Of a DNA stretch of 64,000 bases, positions 25,961-39,453 are shown piece after piece. The stretch comes from Elgaria multicarinata webbii (lineage: Eukaryota; Chordata; Lepidosauria; Squamata; Anguidae). Under the pieces are notes generated by a model that was given only the letters and a program-made list of their open reading frames with translations, was not told where the DNA came from and made no database searches. The position numbers and the translations under genes are program-made. The stretch covers positions 48,339,538-48,403,537 of the forward strand of contig NC_086171.1 in assembly GCF_023053635.1 (NCBI RefSeq). The letters are read 5' to 3'. Position 1 is the first letter of the stretch; every line of letters begins with the position of its first letter.

Positions 25961-28504
25961 GGTGAAATTTACCTGTCTATTCTCGGTGTTGTTTAAAGCT
26001 AAGCAAATTGGCTGACTCCCTGAGCGAACAACAAGAGACACGAGCAGCGCGTCCATAGAGGAAAAGCAAAGGCAGTGCATTTTCTCGACCCGTGCTATGG
26101 CCACTGAGTCCGTAGGCCCGTTTTCTTGTGAATGGGCTCGGTTTGAACCGAGTGAGATTTACTTCCAAGCAGGCATGCGTTGCCTTCTGCTCTTAGGCTG
26201 AAACCTTAAACAGCTTACTCGGAAACACGTCCCTCTGAAACCACGGGGGTTTATTTCCGAAGACCAGGTAGGGGAGTGTGAGTGCATATAGTAAATCCTG
26301 CCGATGGATTTAGGAATAAATCACCGTGCACAGAATAACACGATCACTGAGTTGTGGGTCATGTGGAGAAAGTACTTGCTGTGCCAAAGACGTGGTATTT
26401 GGCCTCCTGTTTCTTTCTGGCAGTGCAGATCACGGTACCACTGGATAGATCCATACAGTAGTTAAATCTGGAAGGAAAAGCACGTGGACTCTAATGGTTT
26501 TGCAGCCAGGTCCTTAGAACACAGTGAAGCGGAAGTACCAGCCTTTAAGCCGATCTAGGACTACTGATTTGAAGAGCACCAAATGTGCATCGCTCCCAAA
26601 GGTTGGGAAGGGGCTCGGGGAAATTCATGGGAACCAAAAATCAAGATGAATGGGATTGAATCGGGTCCAGTCTTTGTGGAGCAGTTTAATTGGATTGTGG
26701 ATAGGAAAGGCGTTCATGATGCAGAGTTTCTTAGGCTCACCTCCCCCCTCCTCCCCACCTCTCTCCCCAGATTATCAATCAAATGTGTTCCTTTTCCCAT
26801 AGAGTAGCCTCAGTCTGTAATGTATACTCTACCTTAGATAGGATTTCTTTACCTTAGATGATATTTCAGTCTGAAGCACTCTTAGCCAGCGACAAACCTA
26901 ATTAGAAAATAACGAGGAAAAATAATATTCCTCACTACTGCTGTAAACCTATTCCTACTGATGTCAGATAGCATAGTTGTTGTTTTTCACTGGTGGTATT
27001 TATATACATATGTCCATTCAATGGCTTCTTTTTGGGTTGAGGGGAAAGGTGTGTATGAGAGAGAGTGGGGGAGTGTCTATATTTGAAATTGCCCTCTTAG
27101 GTTGTGCTTTAATATATTTTCATTGTATTATGATGATGATGTTTAAACAGCTCTGCAATCTAGGCTGACCTCTCCTTTCTGGGGCAAGTCACTCAGAGCA
27201 CCATTTACAGCCTTTAAAAGGTTTACTTGTGAAATGCAACAGCACTTTAAGCCTCTGTTTCACGAAGTCCTTGCATTTTCTGTATCCCGGACTGGTGCAT
27301 TTTCACACCACGAGTATCTTTTTCTTTATGATTACCTGCTTCTGCTTAGCATAGCTAAGGTTCTTCAAGGGTTCGCCTGGAAAGAACAATTATTATGTTT
27401 TTCCTTCCAGAAGTAGAAATATAACATTTCCCAGTCTAAAATAGATTGGCTATAATTATTTCCCCCTATAATATATCCAAAGTGGTTATGGGTGGGCATG
27501 GGGAGAAATGGGACAAAAGGCCCAAAACCTGTCAAAATGGGTCACAGAGCCCCCTCCCCCCAGGCCTATAAATTAAGTCAAATGTGACGATGGACCTTAA
27601 CAAACTCGACATATATATATATATTTTAATGACAAATATAGAACTTTTTGCCACATTACAGCAATACCGAGGATAGTTAAAGGCTTCTTCTTCTTTTTTT
27701 GACACTCCAAGACCCATAACTAAATTCCTGTAACATAACATTGGGCTTTTGAGTTATTTCTTTGTAAACAAAGCAACAATTTATAGTGCTGTTAAGAGCT
27801 GCTCCTCCCTCTCTCCCCGCTTTCCCAAGCTTTGTTTTCTCACATGGATATATCTTCTTGTTCAGCAGATATTAGGGAAAGAAGGACTTTCCCCTCTTTA
27901 ATCGTCAGTTCCCCCCCCCCTAGAAACTTCACTCATCCTTGTTGTTTTTAAACCTCACTTTTAAAGCAGAGGTTTTTTGGGACACAAACTGCATGCCATG
28001 TTGCCTACTGACCCATAATCAAAATGCAGTGACCTTCTACCCTTTTTTTGCCCCTTGACCCATCCCGAATTCAATGCAGCCTTTATAAAATTGCAAATCC
28101 TTGGACGTAAAGGGGATTTGGGGGAGCTTTGTTCTGCGAGGGTCCTAAAAGTGTGCATTTTTAATTAGACACAAAGGTGCAGTAAACAAAGACTCGCGAA
28201 CACACTTGTGTTTCTTACATACAGGTGGGTAAACGCCTAGACTAGATTTCAAAAGATATATTGCTTTCCCCTCTCCGCACTCCCCCCCCAAATTGCCACT
28301 AAAAACAACGCACAAAAATTGAAGCAAGCAGCAAAAGGCAATTGCAAACATACGAGATCCGAAGGTTATGGATTGCACCAAATTAGCAATGTGGTACAAA
28401 TCACTTTCATGACGTAAGGAATGGCCAAACCACAGCCTTCCAGCGCTCCTCATCTCCAAGGACTGTGGGGATCTTGATGACCCGGGGAAGGAGGAGAAGA
28501 GAGT

Positions 28505-28506
<2 letters not shown>
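25961..28506. other. gene-free unique sequence
   Basis: A degraded half-copy of the near-palindromic repeat may lie at 26,145-26,175 (GAGATTTACTTCCAAG). A (TA)n run is at 27,611-27,624. No exon is supported. Confidence 0.45.

Positions 28507-28563
<57 letters not shown>
28507..28563. repeat. (GA)n microsatellite
   Basis: About 28 uninterrupted GA units. Confidence 0.97.
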
Positions 28564-28566
<3 letters not shown>

Positions 28567-28589
28567 CTACAGGCGCATTCCCTTATCTC

Positions 28590-28720
28590 TCTTGCTATCA
28601 GCCAGTTTAAAGGACACCATAATTACGATTGCGATAAAAAGCAAGACAATGCCTGCCCATTTTGGCTGAATAAATAAGGAATGTTTACAACTCTAGAATG
28701 TTTCAAAGGTAATTAAAGAC
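28590..28720. promoter_or_regulatory. candidate conserved non-coding element
   Basis: Unique block with homeodomain-type CATAATTACGA and GGTAATTAAAG, a HOX-like GCGATAAAAA and a forkhead-like AATGTTTAC. It lies between the SKIDA1 coding exon and the CpG island at 30.25 kb. Conservation was not tested. Confidence 0.3.
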
Positions 28721-30249
28721 CTCTCCTTCTACCCTCATACTTATTTACTCGATTTTGTTTTCATTGCAACCTTTGATTCTTTTCCCATAGAGCAGAACAG
28801 CCTTTCAGAAGGGTTGGCTCAGAGGAAATGGAGAGAGTCGCGAGAAGGACAGGAAAGACACACAGGCACCCAGCGTCATCTCCTCCATTTCTGTTTGTTC
28901 TGTTTATTCATCCAGTAGCACATGTGTAGAGTTTTAGGGGGCACAGGAAAGCCTTTCAGTTGAGCATCACCTATCAGGGTGAAAGAGTTGGGTCCAATTC
29001 TTGGAGTACCCAGCGAGGTATTAAAATATGGGGATAGGAGGAGTGGTGTGCTCCTCGTTTCGACCCACAACCAGAAGCCAGAGATGTCTGAGAAACCCCA
29101 GAGGGCGTGAGGTGGCAGTCAGCGCCTTCTTCCTGTGTATCTGTAAGAGCCCAGGAAGCCGAAGGAGACTGAAAATTCATCTCATTTGCTAAGACACAAG
29201 GATCAATTCAAATATCCATTGTATCAGCAAACCTCATCATAATCAGATTAAAGAAAGGTTTGGGCTCTAGTGCTTGCGAGGCTGGGTATTAAACTTCAAA
29301 TGGAATATGTACAAATCAGTGAATGGGCTTCTTTAAGCCATTTGATAATTATTATTTTTTTAAAAATACACCAACAACAGCATTTCCTCTCTACTTCTTC
29401 TTTTAAAACACACACACACCAAAAAAAAAAAAAAAAAAAAAACCGCTGATCCTATTCCTCCTCCGACACATTTTTCCGAGCTACGACCATAACGTAAACT
29501 TTCCACCCTGGTTTTGCACAACCAGCTTGTTTTTATTTCAAAATTCAAAACTTTTGCCACGTGGGGCGAAAGCAGAAGAGTGGTGGATTTCAAATGCAAA
29601 CCGGGTTTGTCTTTCAAGGAACTAGTAAAGTACAAACTCTTTATTTTATTCTTTTTTTGTTAAATTGTTACCAGGGAAAAGTCCTTTCTTTATTTAATGC
29701 AATGGGGGCAAACAGAGAGCGAGAGAGCGAGAGCGCTAAAAAAAAAAAAAACCTAAAAAAACCCGCTGTGTATTTGCAGGTCCCTGGCTCGTTGTAGGCC
29801 CCCTTTCCTTTTGAAAGTTTAGACCTTCAATACCCTCGATTCTACTGGCAGAATTAGGATGGCCTTGGAGGGTCCTAAACGTGACCATTCACTAAGGCGG
29901 GGGGGGCTACAGCTTGCAACAACGTGCTCGGCAACTTAATCTTGCACCAAAAAGGGAAGGAAGCGCAAAAGAATGGAATACAAACTCTCCTGACATTTCT
30001 AGTCACTTTCCAAGGTGGATTGTGTATTTTGCAGCCGATGGGAACGTCTGGATTTCGCAGCAAAAAGGAGAGAAGGTAAGTGTTTAGCCTTGTTCGGGAG
30101 AGAAACAATGAAAGAACAAAGGGAACCACTTCTCCCTATGAAGCGTTTTACATTTTCTTCCTCCATTTCTCATGCAGAAGGCACTGGGAGGACTGGGGTG
30201 GAGAGGAAGAAACTCGCACAACTTTTTCCCCCCTTTTCCTTTTGGAAAG
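28721..30249. other. gene-free sequence
   Basis: Contains an A-rich run at 29,419-29,442 and a short (GA)n near 29,716. No exon or transposon is supported. Confidence 0.45.
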
Positions 30250-31600
30250 GGTGTAGCGAGTGGGGCGTTGTAGAAATAAGCCAACGGCGCGCCGATTTAA
30301 ATAAAAACATGAGCACTGCTGAAAGATCCTCAGAGCCGCCGCCACCGTAGCAGTAGCACAGCAGCGGCAGCGCAGCCAGAAACAGCGAATTCAATGGTTC
30401 CTAAACTCCTTTAATCGTCTCCTTCGCTCTGGCCGCCAAAATCTAAATCCTCCATACACAATAAAAAATAAAAAAACCGCGAGGAATAGTCTGTCCTTCC
30501 TTCGGACGTTGAGCGATATTTTTAAGTAAGAGAAGATCTTACAATAAACTGAGCGAAGGATGAAAGCGCGAGGAAAGAAAGCAAAAGGCTGATGGATTTC
30601 AAACTGGGAACGATCTGCCTTCGCAAAACCGTTCAGAAAGGGAGCCGAGGGAAAGAAACAAAAAAACTTTTTACACACACACACACACACGCCCTCGGCT
30701 TGTTTGCCGGGGTTGGGGAAGGGGAACAGAAAGCGAGCCCGGGGAGGAGGTTTGTGTGGGCGTGTGTTGTGAGCAGGCATCGCGCCTAAACGAGCAGCTT
30801 CGTCCTCGTTTGTTGTGCTTCTTTTTGTGTCGCGCCGGGGAACAGGGCAAGGACCTGGGGGTGGGGGGCGAAGCAAGCCGCCCTGGCAGGCAAGGAACTC
30901 GTCAGGAAAAGCGCCCCTCGCCTCAGCGGGAGAGGGGAGCGCCCTCGGCGACGGGGACGCGTCCCAAGAGCCGGCTCGCTTTGCCCCCTCGCCTGGCCCT
31001 CCCGCAGCAGCAGCAGCGAGGGGGAGAGAGAGGAGCGCAGCCCCATGTTTATAGCCCTCCTCTTCGGCTGCATTGTCCGGGAGCAGCAGGGGGAGGAGAT
31101 TGAAGAGAAGCGGCTTCAACTTCTTCTTACGCAAATGTAATGCATCGCTGCCCGCTTTCCCTTCCCTCCTCCCCCTCCCCACCCCAAGCAGGGAAGGAGG
31201 GAGGCGCAGAGAACGAGAGCCGCGCGCGGAGGGTGCTGCAGCAAACAACATCCAACTCTGCTGCTGCGGCTGCTCTTGTCTGGGCTCCTTCCATTCATTC
31301 CCCCGCGCGCAGAGGGCGGGCCTTCAGGCCGCTGACCTTTCACCTCCTGCCTCCTTTCCTTCTCCTCCTCCTCCCCCTGCTCGGCGTTTCCTTTTTGCCG
31401 CTCGGCCACTTGCTTACCCAGAATCCGCTGCGCTGGGCGCGCTCGTGCCGAGCTCGAGCCTCTCGTAATCGCCCCTCTCGGCCCCGCCCACTTCGCTTTT
31501 CCCCTACGCCAGGCTCGCAGTTTCAGGCCCGGCCCGTTGTCAGCCCCTGGAGAAGGGAGGCCGCTGCAATTCCCCTCATGGACGTTGGGGGCAGCCGCTC
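30250..31600 (-). promoter_or_regulatory. CpG island, candidate upstream promoter and leader exon of SKIDA1
   Basis: CpG-dense island 9 kb upstream of the SKIDA1 coding exon, interrupted by (CA)n at 30,674-30,691. On the minus strand it has a good donor, CGGATTCTGG then GTAAGCAAG, at 31,417. Joined to the acceptor at 21,537 it would give a 9.9-kb intron and a gene length near the 13 kb I recall for human SKIDA1. A 286-codon minus frame here is a by-product of GC-richness: it reads through the CA repeat and has no known domain. Confidence 0.45.
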
Positions 31601-33289
31601 ACAAGGGAGGTGCTAACTAGCAGCCCCGGGGAGACTTTCTATAGGTAGTGGTGGTGATGATAATAACGACGACGGCGATTGAGGAGAGCTATTGTATGAG
31701 GAGTAACTGAAACAATAACAATTGTTGTTGTTGTTTCAATAACTGTCCTCATGCAGCAATCCCAAACAGGGTGCTCGCTGACCCCACTAATACTGGCGGG
31801 GCTTACTTTCAAGGCCCTTATTCCACAAACTGTCTATATTATTATAGGTAATTAATAATGATAACTCACGACAATAATAATTAATTGTATTTATTGAACA
31901 CAACTAATACTTGTCATAAATCAGGATTATTAACAACACAACGGTAGTGTAGTTGAAGGAAATTCCTAAAAGCACAGGCAGGGAGATTAAAACTGGGGAT
32001 TATGGTGAGGTAAATTAAAATTGGGCTTCAGGGAGGAAAGGGAGTTTCCTCTCCACAAGGTGAAATACTAGAATTAAAAGACCCCACATCACACCCCACC
32101 ATCAATACTATTGGGGAAACCTAGTGGAAGGGAATTGTCCTAGGGAAATATTTCTGTTATGATGAGTCCTTGCACTTCCTACTCAGCATTTCATAGACCT
32201 CGGTGATCCCTCCCTCCCTCTTTCCCTAAAACGAGCCTTTGAAGCAAAAGGTTTAGAACTCTTTGTTTCTGCTTTTCTTCTGCCTGACTGTGGTGGTGGT
32301 GGTGGGGAGCAGCAGAAACAGGTCAGTGGGTGACTTGCTTCCTCATCCTTCAGCTTTTAGCAACTGTCTCTCTTCATCCCTAGAAAAATGATACCCCTCC
32401 TATATCACCCTCGTCTCCTTAAAAAGAATATTTTAAGTGGGCAATGAGAGAGCAGAGATTGAGGAGTGTTTTCATTGTGTATCTCGGTCTAAAAGCAGGC
32501 TGAATACCAAGAACTGCCACTGCCTTTTGCTCTTAAAAATCTTTTTTCTTTTTTGCTTCCTTGGGAGGCTGGAGTAAAAACACAGACACAACTTTTTTCT
32601 GGATCTTTCAGTGAACGACGATCTTTATAACTTGAGCTAACGTTGCAGCAGTATCCAAGGCGGTCCTTTCCTCACCACTCTTTATCTGGCTTGCATATCT
32701 CCAGAGCTCACTGAATAGCGCAGGATTGTTGGTGTTCATATACAACGTGCAAAGGCATCTGCAATCTCTTCAAGTCGTTGCCTGATTTATTTATTTTCAA
32801 AAGGTCTTTCTAACCTGGGAGATCACGACGAGGAACTAAGTCCAGAATAGGAGCAGCGAGGGGCTGACTTTGCAAGAGGTCCCTGAAACTGGGGAAGGGG
32901 AAAAGGTGCTTCTACGGACAGCCTCCAAAATCGCAGCTTTGGGGGAAGAAAAAGCAGTAAGAAGTATAAAGAGACGACCCAAACGTTGACCCACTGCCTA
33001 CAAGCGGGAGGTTGCAGGGAGGTCAGAAATCCTCTCCCGCGGCGAGGCGGAATTGTACTGTATTTCAAGGAGGACATTTAACGTGCCAGGTTTTCGTGTA
33101 AAAGCATTGCCGCATCACACGAAGGAGTGTAAAGGCATGAGCATATGACTTGTTTGGGAGATTCTTGCCGGCTACTTAATCGATGTACAAACAAATCCTG
33201 TAGAAGGGAACAAAAAGATCCCCCCTCCTTGCCCTAAAAACGTAATAAAAGAGCTGACACTCCATGGATCGTCAAATCCCGCCAAAGGT
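31601..33289. other. gene-free unique sequence
   Basis: Short (GTT)n, (TAA)n and (GGT)n runs at 31,640-32,310. No exon is supported. Confidence 0.5.
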
Positions 33290-33480
33290 TTTTCTGGGAG
33301 ATTTGAAGCTGCTTGTAGCCTGTTGAATATGACTGACAAGTGTTTTCTGCGCCAGACAAAATCCGCCTTTTCGCCAGTCTAATTGAACTGGGTTTGGCAT
33401 CCGACTGTTAAAAGGGCGTTGTTAGGCCCTAAACAGAAACAGATAAAAATTCGAATTCTGACACTTTTAACCTGCTTATC
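33290..33480. promoter_or_regulatory. candidate conserved non-coding element
   Basis: Unique, balanced-composition block with GAATATGACTGACAAGTG, CCAGTCTAATTGAACTGGG and AAACAGATAAAAATTCG. The TGACAAGTG and GATAA motifs resemble those in developmental enhancers. Confidence 0.25.
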
Positions 33481-33890
33481 CACATGTAAAAAATAGTAAA
33501 ATTAAACTTCATTCTCTCTCTTCTCTCACACACTCCCAACATATACACAGCATTTCAGAATTTCGACCCAGAATCCCAATGAACATTAAATATTTTATTT
33601 AAATTGATTAACCCATGTACATAATTTGGAAGTAAGTTCGTAAAATGACTGTTATCTAAAAAAATACTATTTGAGAGGTTAGATTACCATCTATAATTTA
33701 TTCTGGATCAATCACGCTTGATTATTCTGGAATAAATGGGTTGTTGTGTGTTTTGCAGATTTAGACTGCTATCCTCTGACAGTTTTTTCGTAGTAAAGCA
33801 CAAAGACACATGTAATGTCCTATTGCCAGTTAAATGTGTTTAGGATGTAATAACCAGGGTTGTGTGATCGGTTTTAATTCATTTATTCAG
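33481..33890. other. gene-free unique sequence
   Basis: AT-rich; nothing supported. Confidence 0.4.
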
Positions 33891-33975
33891 GGCTACAGTC
33901 CTATGCACAGTTTCTTGAAAGTAAATCCCACAGAACTCAGTGAGCTCTACTTCTGAGTAAACATGGGAGAACTGT
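33891..33975. repeat. short near-palindromic dispersed repeat
   Basis: Reads GCTACAGTCCTATGCACAG, then AAGTAAATCCCACAGAACTC, then ACTTCTGAGTAAACATGGG. The order (CCTATGCA, AGTAAGTCCCAT, CTCA, mirrored ACTTCTGAGTAA, ATGCATAGGA) is that of the best copy at 56,451-56,535. Confidence 0.7.
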
Positions 33976-34520
33976 GTTTTAAATAGCCTGTGAATCTGGT
34001 TGCCCATTAAGTGCCTGTAATTTCCCCTAATTCGCACATCTCTATTTCCTCATACCATGGTTTGGCTATGTTTACAATGAACACTAAATTAGTTGCAAAT
34101 AGATTTTAGTTGTCAGAATTTCATCGAGATTATAAAACAGTATGAAAACATATTTTAACAGTAACATAAGCACTCCAGTTAACAGCAGATGAAAAAGAAT
34201 CACTCCCTAACATTGTAATAATGGAAAATACTCAAATGGGTTGGTGGGAGACTGGTTATGTTTATTTGAGTAAATATCAGAGCAGGAGAAAGGAGTAAGT
34301 CCTGATCCCTTTCCAAACTATAACAAATACACTTTAAAAAAGAAACCAAAATGTAACTTTTTATTTCGGTTCATAATGAATTTTTATGCAATGAAATTGA
34401 CCGGAATAAGTGCTTACTTTTAAAAGTCTTTTCTGGTTGGACCTTAGTGGACTATCTCACGTGTGTGTTTTTTAATTGGTGGGGTTTTTCTTTTGAGGGG
34501 TTGCAGTTTATGGGTCTGCT

Positions 34521-34566
34521 ATTGGGAGTAAGCCCCATTGAATTAAATGGGGCTCACTTTTGAAGC
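34521..34566. repeat. short near-palindromic dispersed repeat, core only
   Basis: GGGAGTAAGCCCCATTGAA followed by its mirror AATGGGGCTCACTTTTGA. Confidence 0.65.
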
Positions 34567-35009
34567 CCATTGTATTGTTAGTGAGCAATGAGACAAAGTT
34601 AGGATCGTTTGGGCTGAGAAGGCTACAGAGTTCATGTCACAAAGAAGTTAAATCGATGTACTTTGGATTGAAACCCCTACAGGAATTAAAAGTAAATCGG
34701 CTTTATTCGTATTCTATGGAACTTCTTTCTGAGTAAAAATGCACAGAGCAGGGTTCCACGTGAGTTGTGGATGCAGTGTTTCTGGAATGATTTGCAAAGG
34801 TCGGAAGAAATTGCGGAAGCTCTCTATGGCAGGGCATTGTCTTGTTTTGATCAGTGTCCTATCCCGTTTTCCGGCAAGCAACTGCTGAAAAGAGTTGTTG
34901 TGGCTGCTTCTTCTTTTTAAGTGTGTTTGTGATTTTGGCTATCAAACATAAGCCCCTTGCAGGAAAGCATATACTGTTGCATCTGTGGAGAGTGCAGAGC
35001 CCTCGCTTT
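34567..35009. other. gene-free unique sequence
   Basis: A possible half-copy of the same repeat at 34,715-34,745. Nothing else. Confidence 0.4.
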
Positions 35010-35920
35010 TCCTCTAGGCAGTGCTAGAGGAAATAATAAGCAGGACTGGGGCCAGCTGGCAGGGCAGTGGCAGCAAAGGGATTTTGCACGGAGTCCTTGC
35101 AGCTCGTTCTAATTGGAACCCTGGACCTCGGACCGGCAGAGAGGAGCCGAGCTGGCGAACAGCCAGCCCCAATAATCCCCTCCCTTTCCTTCTCAAAGCC
35201 CTTTGCGTTGTGCTTGATGAGAGAGGTTGAGGGTGAGCAGGTGAAAGAATGAATTTGTGGGTGTCGCTTACAAAATGAGAGTCAATTGAGAGGCCTGCTT
35301 GTGCAGGACTAAGCTGGCTGGCGGGAGGGCTCAGAAGAAGCTGCTCCTCTGAGGGAAGCTCAGCCAGCCAGCAGCCGGGCCTAGTTACGCCGCCAGGCGG
35401 GCCTGCAGTCAGGAGGAGTAAAGCGTTGGGCCCCAGGAAAGGAGCCATGAGGGACGCCGAAAGCGCAAGGGGAGATGGGAGGGCGCCTGACGAGAGCCGC
35501 GGAGAGGGCTGCAGGCACGCGGGAGAGGGGAGGAGGAAGAGGAAGGGGGGGTGCGAAAGGCGGTAGCCGCCGCCGGGGAGCTGAGGGCTCATTCAGGCAG
35601 GAAGTGCAGTTGGAGGGAAGGCACTTAGTTGCAGGCGGCCAGGGCCAGGCAGCAGCAAATGAGTGGGCCGGGCTGCGTGAGGAGAGAGGAAGTGGAGCCG
35701 CGGCTCCTTTTCCTTTCGCTGCCCCCATTGTTCGCAGGGAAGCCGTCGCAGCTGCTGCCCTTCTTGGCGCTTTTTGCCGAAGGCTCCTCGCCTTGTCCTG
35801 CCGCAACTGCGAGGGGAGCGAGACGAACTTCTGCTTGAACAGCTTTTTGAGTTGGGCTTCCCCAAGCACAGTTGGGGGAAACGGCGCGAGTTTGTAGTTC
35901 TCATTCCTCAACAGCTCGCG
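35010..35920. promoter_or_regulatory. CpG-rich island without an assigned gene
   Basis: GC- and CpG-rich block, densest at 35,380-35,880, in the interval between SKIDA1 and MLLT10. A 261-codon minus frame and a 140-codon plus frame cross it, and neither resembles a known protein. It may be an alternative SKIDA1 promoter or a non-coding RNA promoter. Confidence 0.4.
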
Positions 35921-38900
35921 GGTTTCCAACAAACAACCTGGTAAATAAGTAGAAGGGTCTCTCCCTCTTTCTCTTGGTCTCTTTTCTGTAGTGCTATTCA
36001 CTGAGGGAAGCTCCGTAAAGCTGTAGCTCACGTGGGCCATCGAAGGCAGGGACCCCACCAGGGAGAGCGCTCGACTAATACAAAGGGAAACATCTGTTTG
36101 GTGGTGAATTTTTAGAACAGGACTTTCTAGGGGTGGGGAGCAAGAGGAGAAAGCGGCAGGAAACAACTTGAAAAAGACTAAATGCTGAAATAATTAAATT
36201 TAACAAAGAAGGGGTTAAAGGGAGCTGGTTGGGAAAGCGCGGGGTTGAGTTCTAAACTTAAGAAATGTTGTCTGTGTTCACTTCAGATACTCTCAGAAAT
36301 AAACTTAGTAATTTCTTTACATATATTAAAAGTCTGTTCGGTCTAAAGTGTGTGTTTAAAAGAAATTAAAGACCAAAAACAAAACTGTTGTCCTTTATTT
36401 TCTTTTTTTAAAAAAACTTTCACCAAATTACCACGAGTTGATTTTAGATACTTTGAATTACTCGAAGGAAAATAAACACTATACTTAGATTTGGAGCGAG
36501 GGGGAATCCTACAAGTGTCTGTAATTCTTTTTTTAAAAGGAGGGAGGGGTGGAGTTACTGGATCGAACTGGTTAGAAGGGAGAACCAAGGTTGATATATA
36601 TATATATATATATATAGACCTTTTTTGCGTCACACTTTAAACTGCTTTTTGCAGAAAAAATCCTAGAGAAAAGCATTGTTAGATATTGCATAGAGCTTGA
36701 GAGAATTTTAAAATACACAATATTTTGAAATCTCTATTCCCGTGTTCTTGGTGGGTGGTGATGGGGAGCATTTTACTGAAGGTCTGAACTGCAGTAAATA
36801 AGTCAACTGGGCAGTATTAAAGAACACCATGAAGCAGAAAATATTTGGTAGTTGCCCTGAATGCAGTGTTGAAACACTTTTGTTTTTTCTTGGTAAATTT
36901 GGTCTCTTCGGAGCCTTCAGGTAGTAGATGCCAGTATAGATGAATATGAGAAACCATGTCGTCAAAGGGCATGTCAGAGTTTAATATCCACATTTCGAGA
37001 TATCTACAAATAGCAAAATAAATAAAAAACAAGACGTCTGCTTTCTCCACCCCCTTGATCATCATGGATCTTTATATACCAATCATTAGATTTTTTTAAA
37101 AAAAATACTTCTGAGGAAAGTCTTTCAAATGCTCAATTGACTTTTATAAGGGAATATATTTAGTGGGGTTTAAATCTGTATTGTGAAAGGATTTAAAAAA
37201 ACAAAACAAAAACAAGACTAACATGGCTGGTTTTTCCCTTAACGTTTCTTTCTTGTGTCCAAAACAGTAACATTTCCCCCATCTTCTTGCAAAATGGGTT
37301 ACTTAAAATAGAAATACCATGTAAAAAGGGAGAGGGGAAAAAAAAAATCACATTCCGTCTCTGAAGTGCCACAGTGAGACTGACAAAAAGTGATCCGAGG
37401 CTTGTGCCCTTAATTCGCTCGGAATGTTAAGCTTCCCAAGATACTCCCTGCCTATGCAGTCATGTTAGCTTTTCTCTACTTTAGTAGGCTGTTTTTAATG
37501 GTTTAAAATTAGTAAGTGGAAGCAAAAACGGCTATCTATGTCTTTACGTTTGTAAATTTGAGACTAAAATATGCACCCTGTAGTGGGAAACAACACATTC
37601 CTGGAAAGATTGTTTTTAATGGCTGCATTTGGTTATTCCTTTCATGGACACAATACAATTAATTAACATATTTTTGGGCGTGTTTTTGAGACTGGGAGAT
37701 AGTAACTCCCACTTCAGCAGAAAACTCTAAATAAAACAAATAACATTATTTTGCCCAAACTGGATTAATATAATTGATATCTACTACAGACCTCCTTCTG
37801 TTTTGCAAATTGCTTTTATCACTCTATAAAGTCATTGTTTTTTCTATGCACTTCTGACTGATGATAAAAGATTTACTAGGACACAAACGATTTAAATAGT
37901 TTTAGAGTTGAGATGCTTGATTATGAACTAAACACGTTTTTTAACAAATTAAAAACACTGGAATTAAAAAGAGAAATGGGGTTACTGAGAAAAATGTACA
38001 TCAGTATAAACTTTTGACTTTGTACATAAAATATATACAGACATCTCAAGTTTGTTTTTGTTTTTTTGCATAAGTGGGAGGAGGGAGAGGGAGGAGGTGA
38101 AAGACTCCTTTCATATGTACTTATTGCAGGAGAAAGAAAAACAATTCAAAAAATCCCAAATCTTTATTGAACTTCTGTAGGGGGGGCGGGTAAGGGGAAG
38201 GCTGTGCATTGCATTTAATTTAAACTCCAGAGTGTATTTCCTCCCAAAAATTAGTACAGCAATAATATATGGAAATTGTTTTACATGTATGTCGTAATTA
38301 TTTTTCTATATAACTGAAAGTAACAGAACTATGTTCTAATACTGAACATTTTAAATTAGTTCTTAAAGATAAAGTTTCACCCTCTGTTCCTGAAGAAGTG
38401 TTTATTAACACTGCTTTTTAAAAAGAAAATCCTGTGCTACAATTTTAATTTAAGGTTTTTAATGCAAGAAAAACTCTTGTTCTATGTTTACAGTACATCT
38501 CAGGCCAGAATTAATAATTAAATACTAGCATTACCGTAACAGAAGCATTACTTGGAAAACAACTATTTCATCCACTGGTGCTTCTAGTTAAATGGCATTT
38601 GCCAAAAGCCTCCTGAGGTGATAGTGCAATTTAAAACAATATAATGGATGCTTTAAAAACAACTTCCCAGTTAAATTAGGGCTTTTAAATGGCAGAGTTT
38701 AAGGGAGATTCAAACAATGCCATCACAGTTTTAAGCAAGGTTATACTTACATTAATAGGTAGCTTGGAGAGCACACAGCTGACATAACCATGTATATACA
38801 AATTGCAAAATGTCTTCATATATTAAAAATGCAGATGAAAGTTGAACTAGATAATTTATATTCGTCTACAAATTTGGAATTGCTCTGAAATATTCTTCAT

Positions 38901-38970
38901 TTATATGTATATGCAGGGTGGGTGGAGGGGGAAAAGAGACAATGCTTTTTGTAGTGTAACTTTTTCTTAG
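35921..38970. other. gene-free AT-rich sequence
   Basis: Unique AT-rich sequence with (TA)n at 36,594-36,616. No exon is supported. Several stretches (37,370-37,700 and 38,200-38,650) look unusually repeat-free and could hold conserved elements. Confidence 0.4.
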
Positions 38971-39042
38971 AAATCCTAACCCCACAGTTATTTGAAAGTA
39001 AGTTCCATTAAACCAATGAGAAAGTAGATGTATTTAGGACTG
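38971..39042. repeat. short near-palindromic dispersed repeat
   Basis: AATCCTAACCCCACAG, AAGTAAGTTCCATTAAACC, then GATGTATTTAGGACTGAG. Confidence 0.5.
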
Positions 39043-39402
39043 AGGTACTGAATACAAAACAGGATCAACATTGGTCCACTCCTCTTTAATAATAGGGACA
39101 AAGTACTACCTACCTCATAACTGAGCCTGGTTAAAAATAATTTGTTGAATCCAAGCCAATATAGCAATATCTAAAACATGTTTATGTGCATGAAGCAAAA
39201 CACAAATGTCACACTTTTCACATTGTGTGAACTGACCATCATACATTCATTTCCTAGTATTAAACAAACCACATCATTTCTTTCTACTAATGCTATTGTC
39301 AAGTTCAGTAGACAGCTAAAGAAAGTGTGATGTATTTTAAATAAACACAAAAATGACCATCAATACTTATGTAATTTCTCCTCCAGAACCATGTTAATTT
39401 CA

Positions 39403-39453
<51 letters not shown>

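Noticed and set aside
30391-31251. 286-codon minus-strand frame in the 30.25-31.6 kb CpG island
   Set aside because: No domain or familiar sequence; it reads through a CA repeat. Best explained by few stops in CpG-rich DNA.
35381-36166. 261-codon minus-strand frame at 35.4-36.2 kb
   Set aside because: Low-complexity composition, overlapping frames on the other strand, and no recognisable protein.
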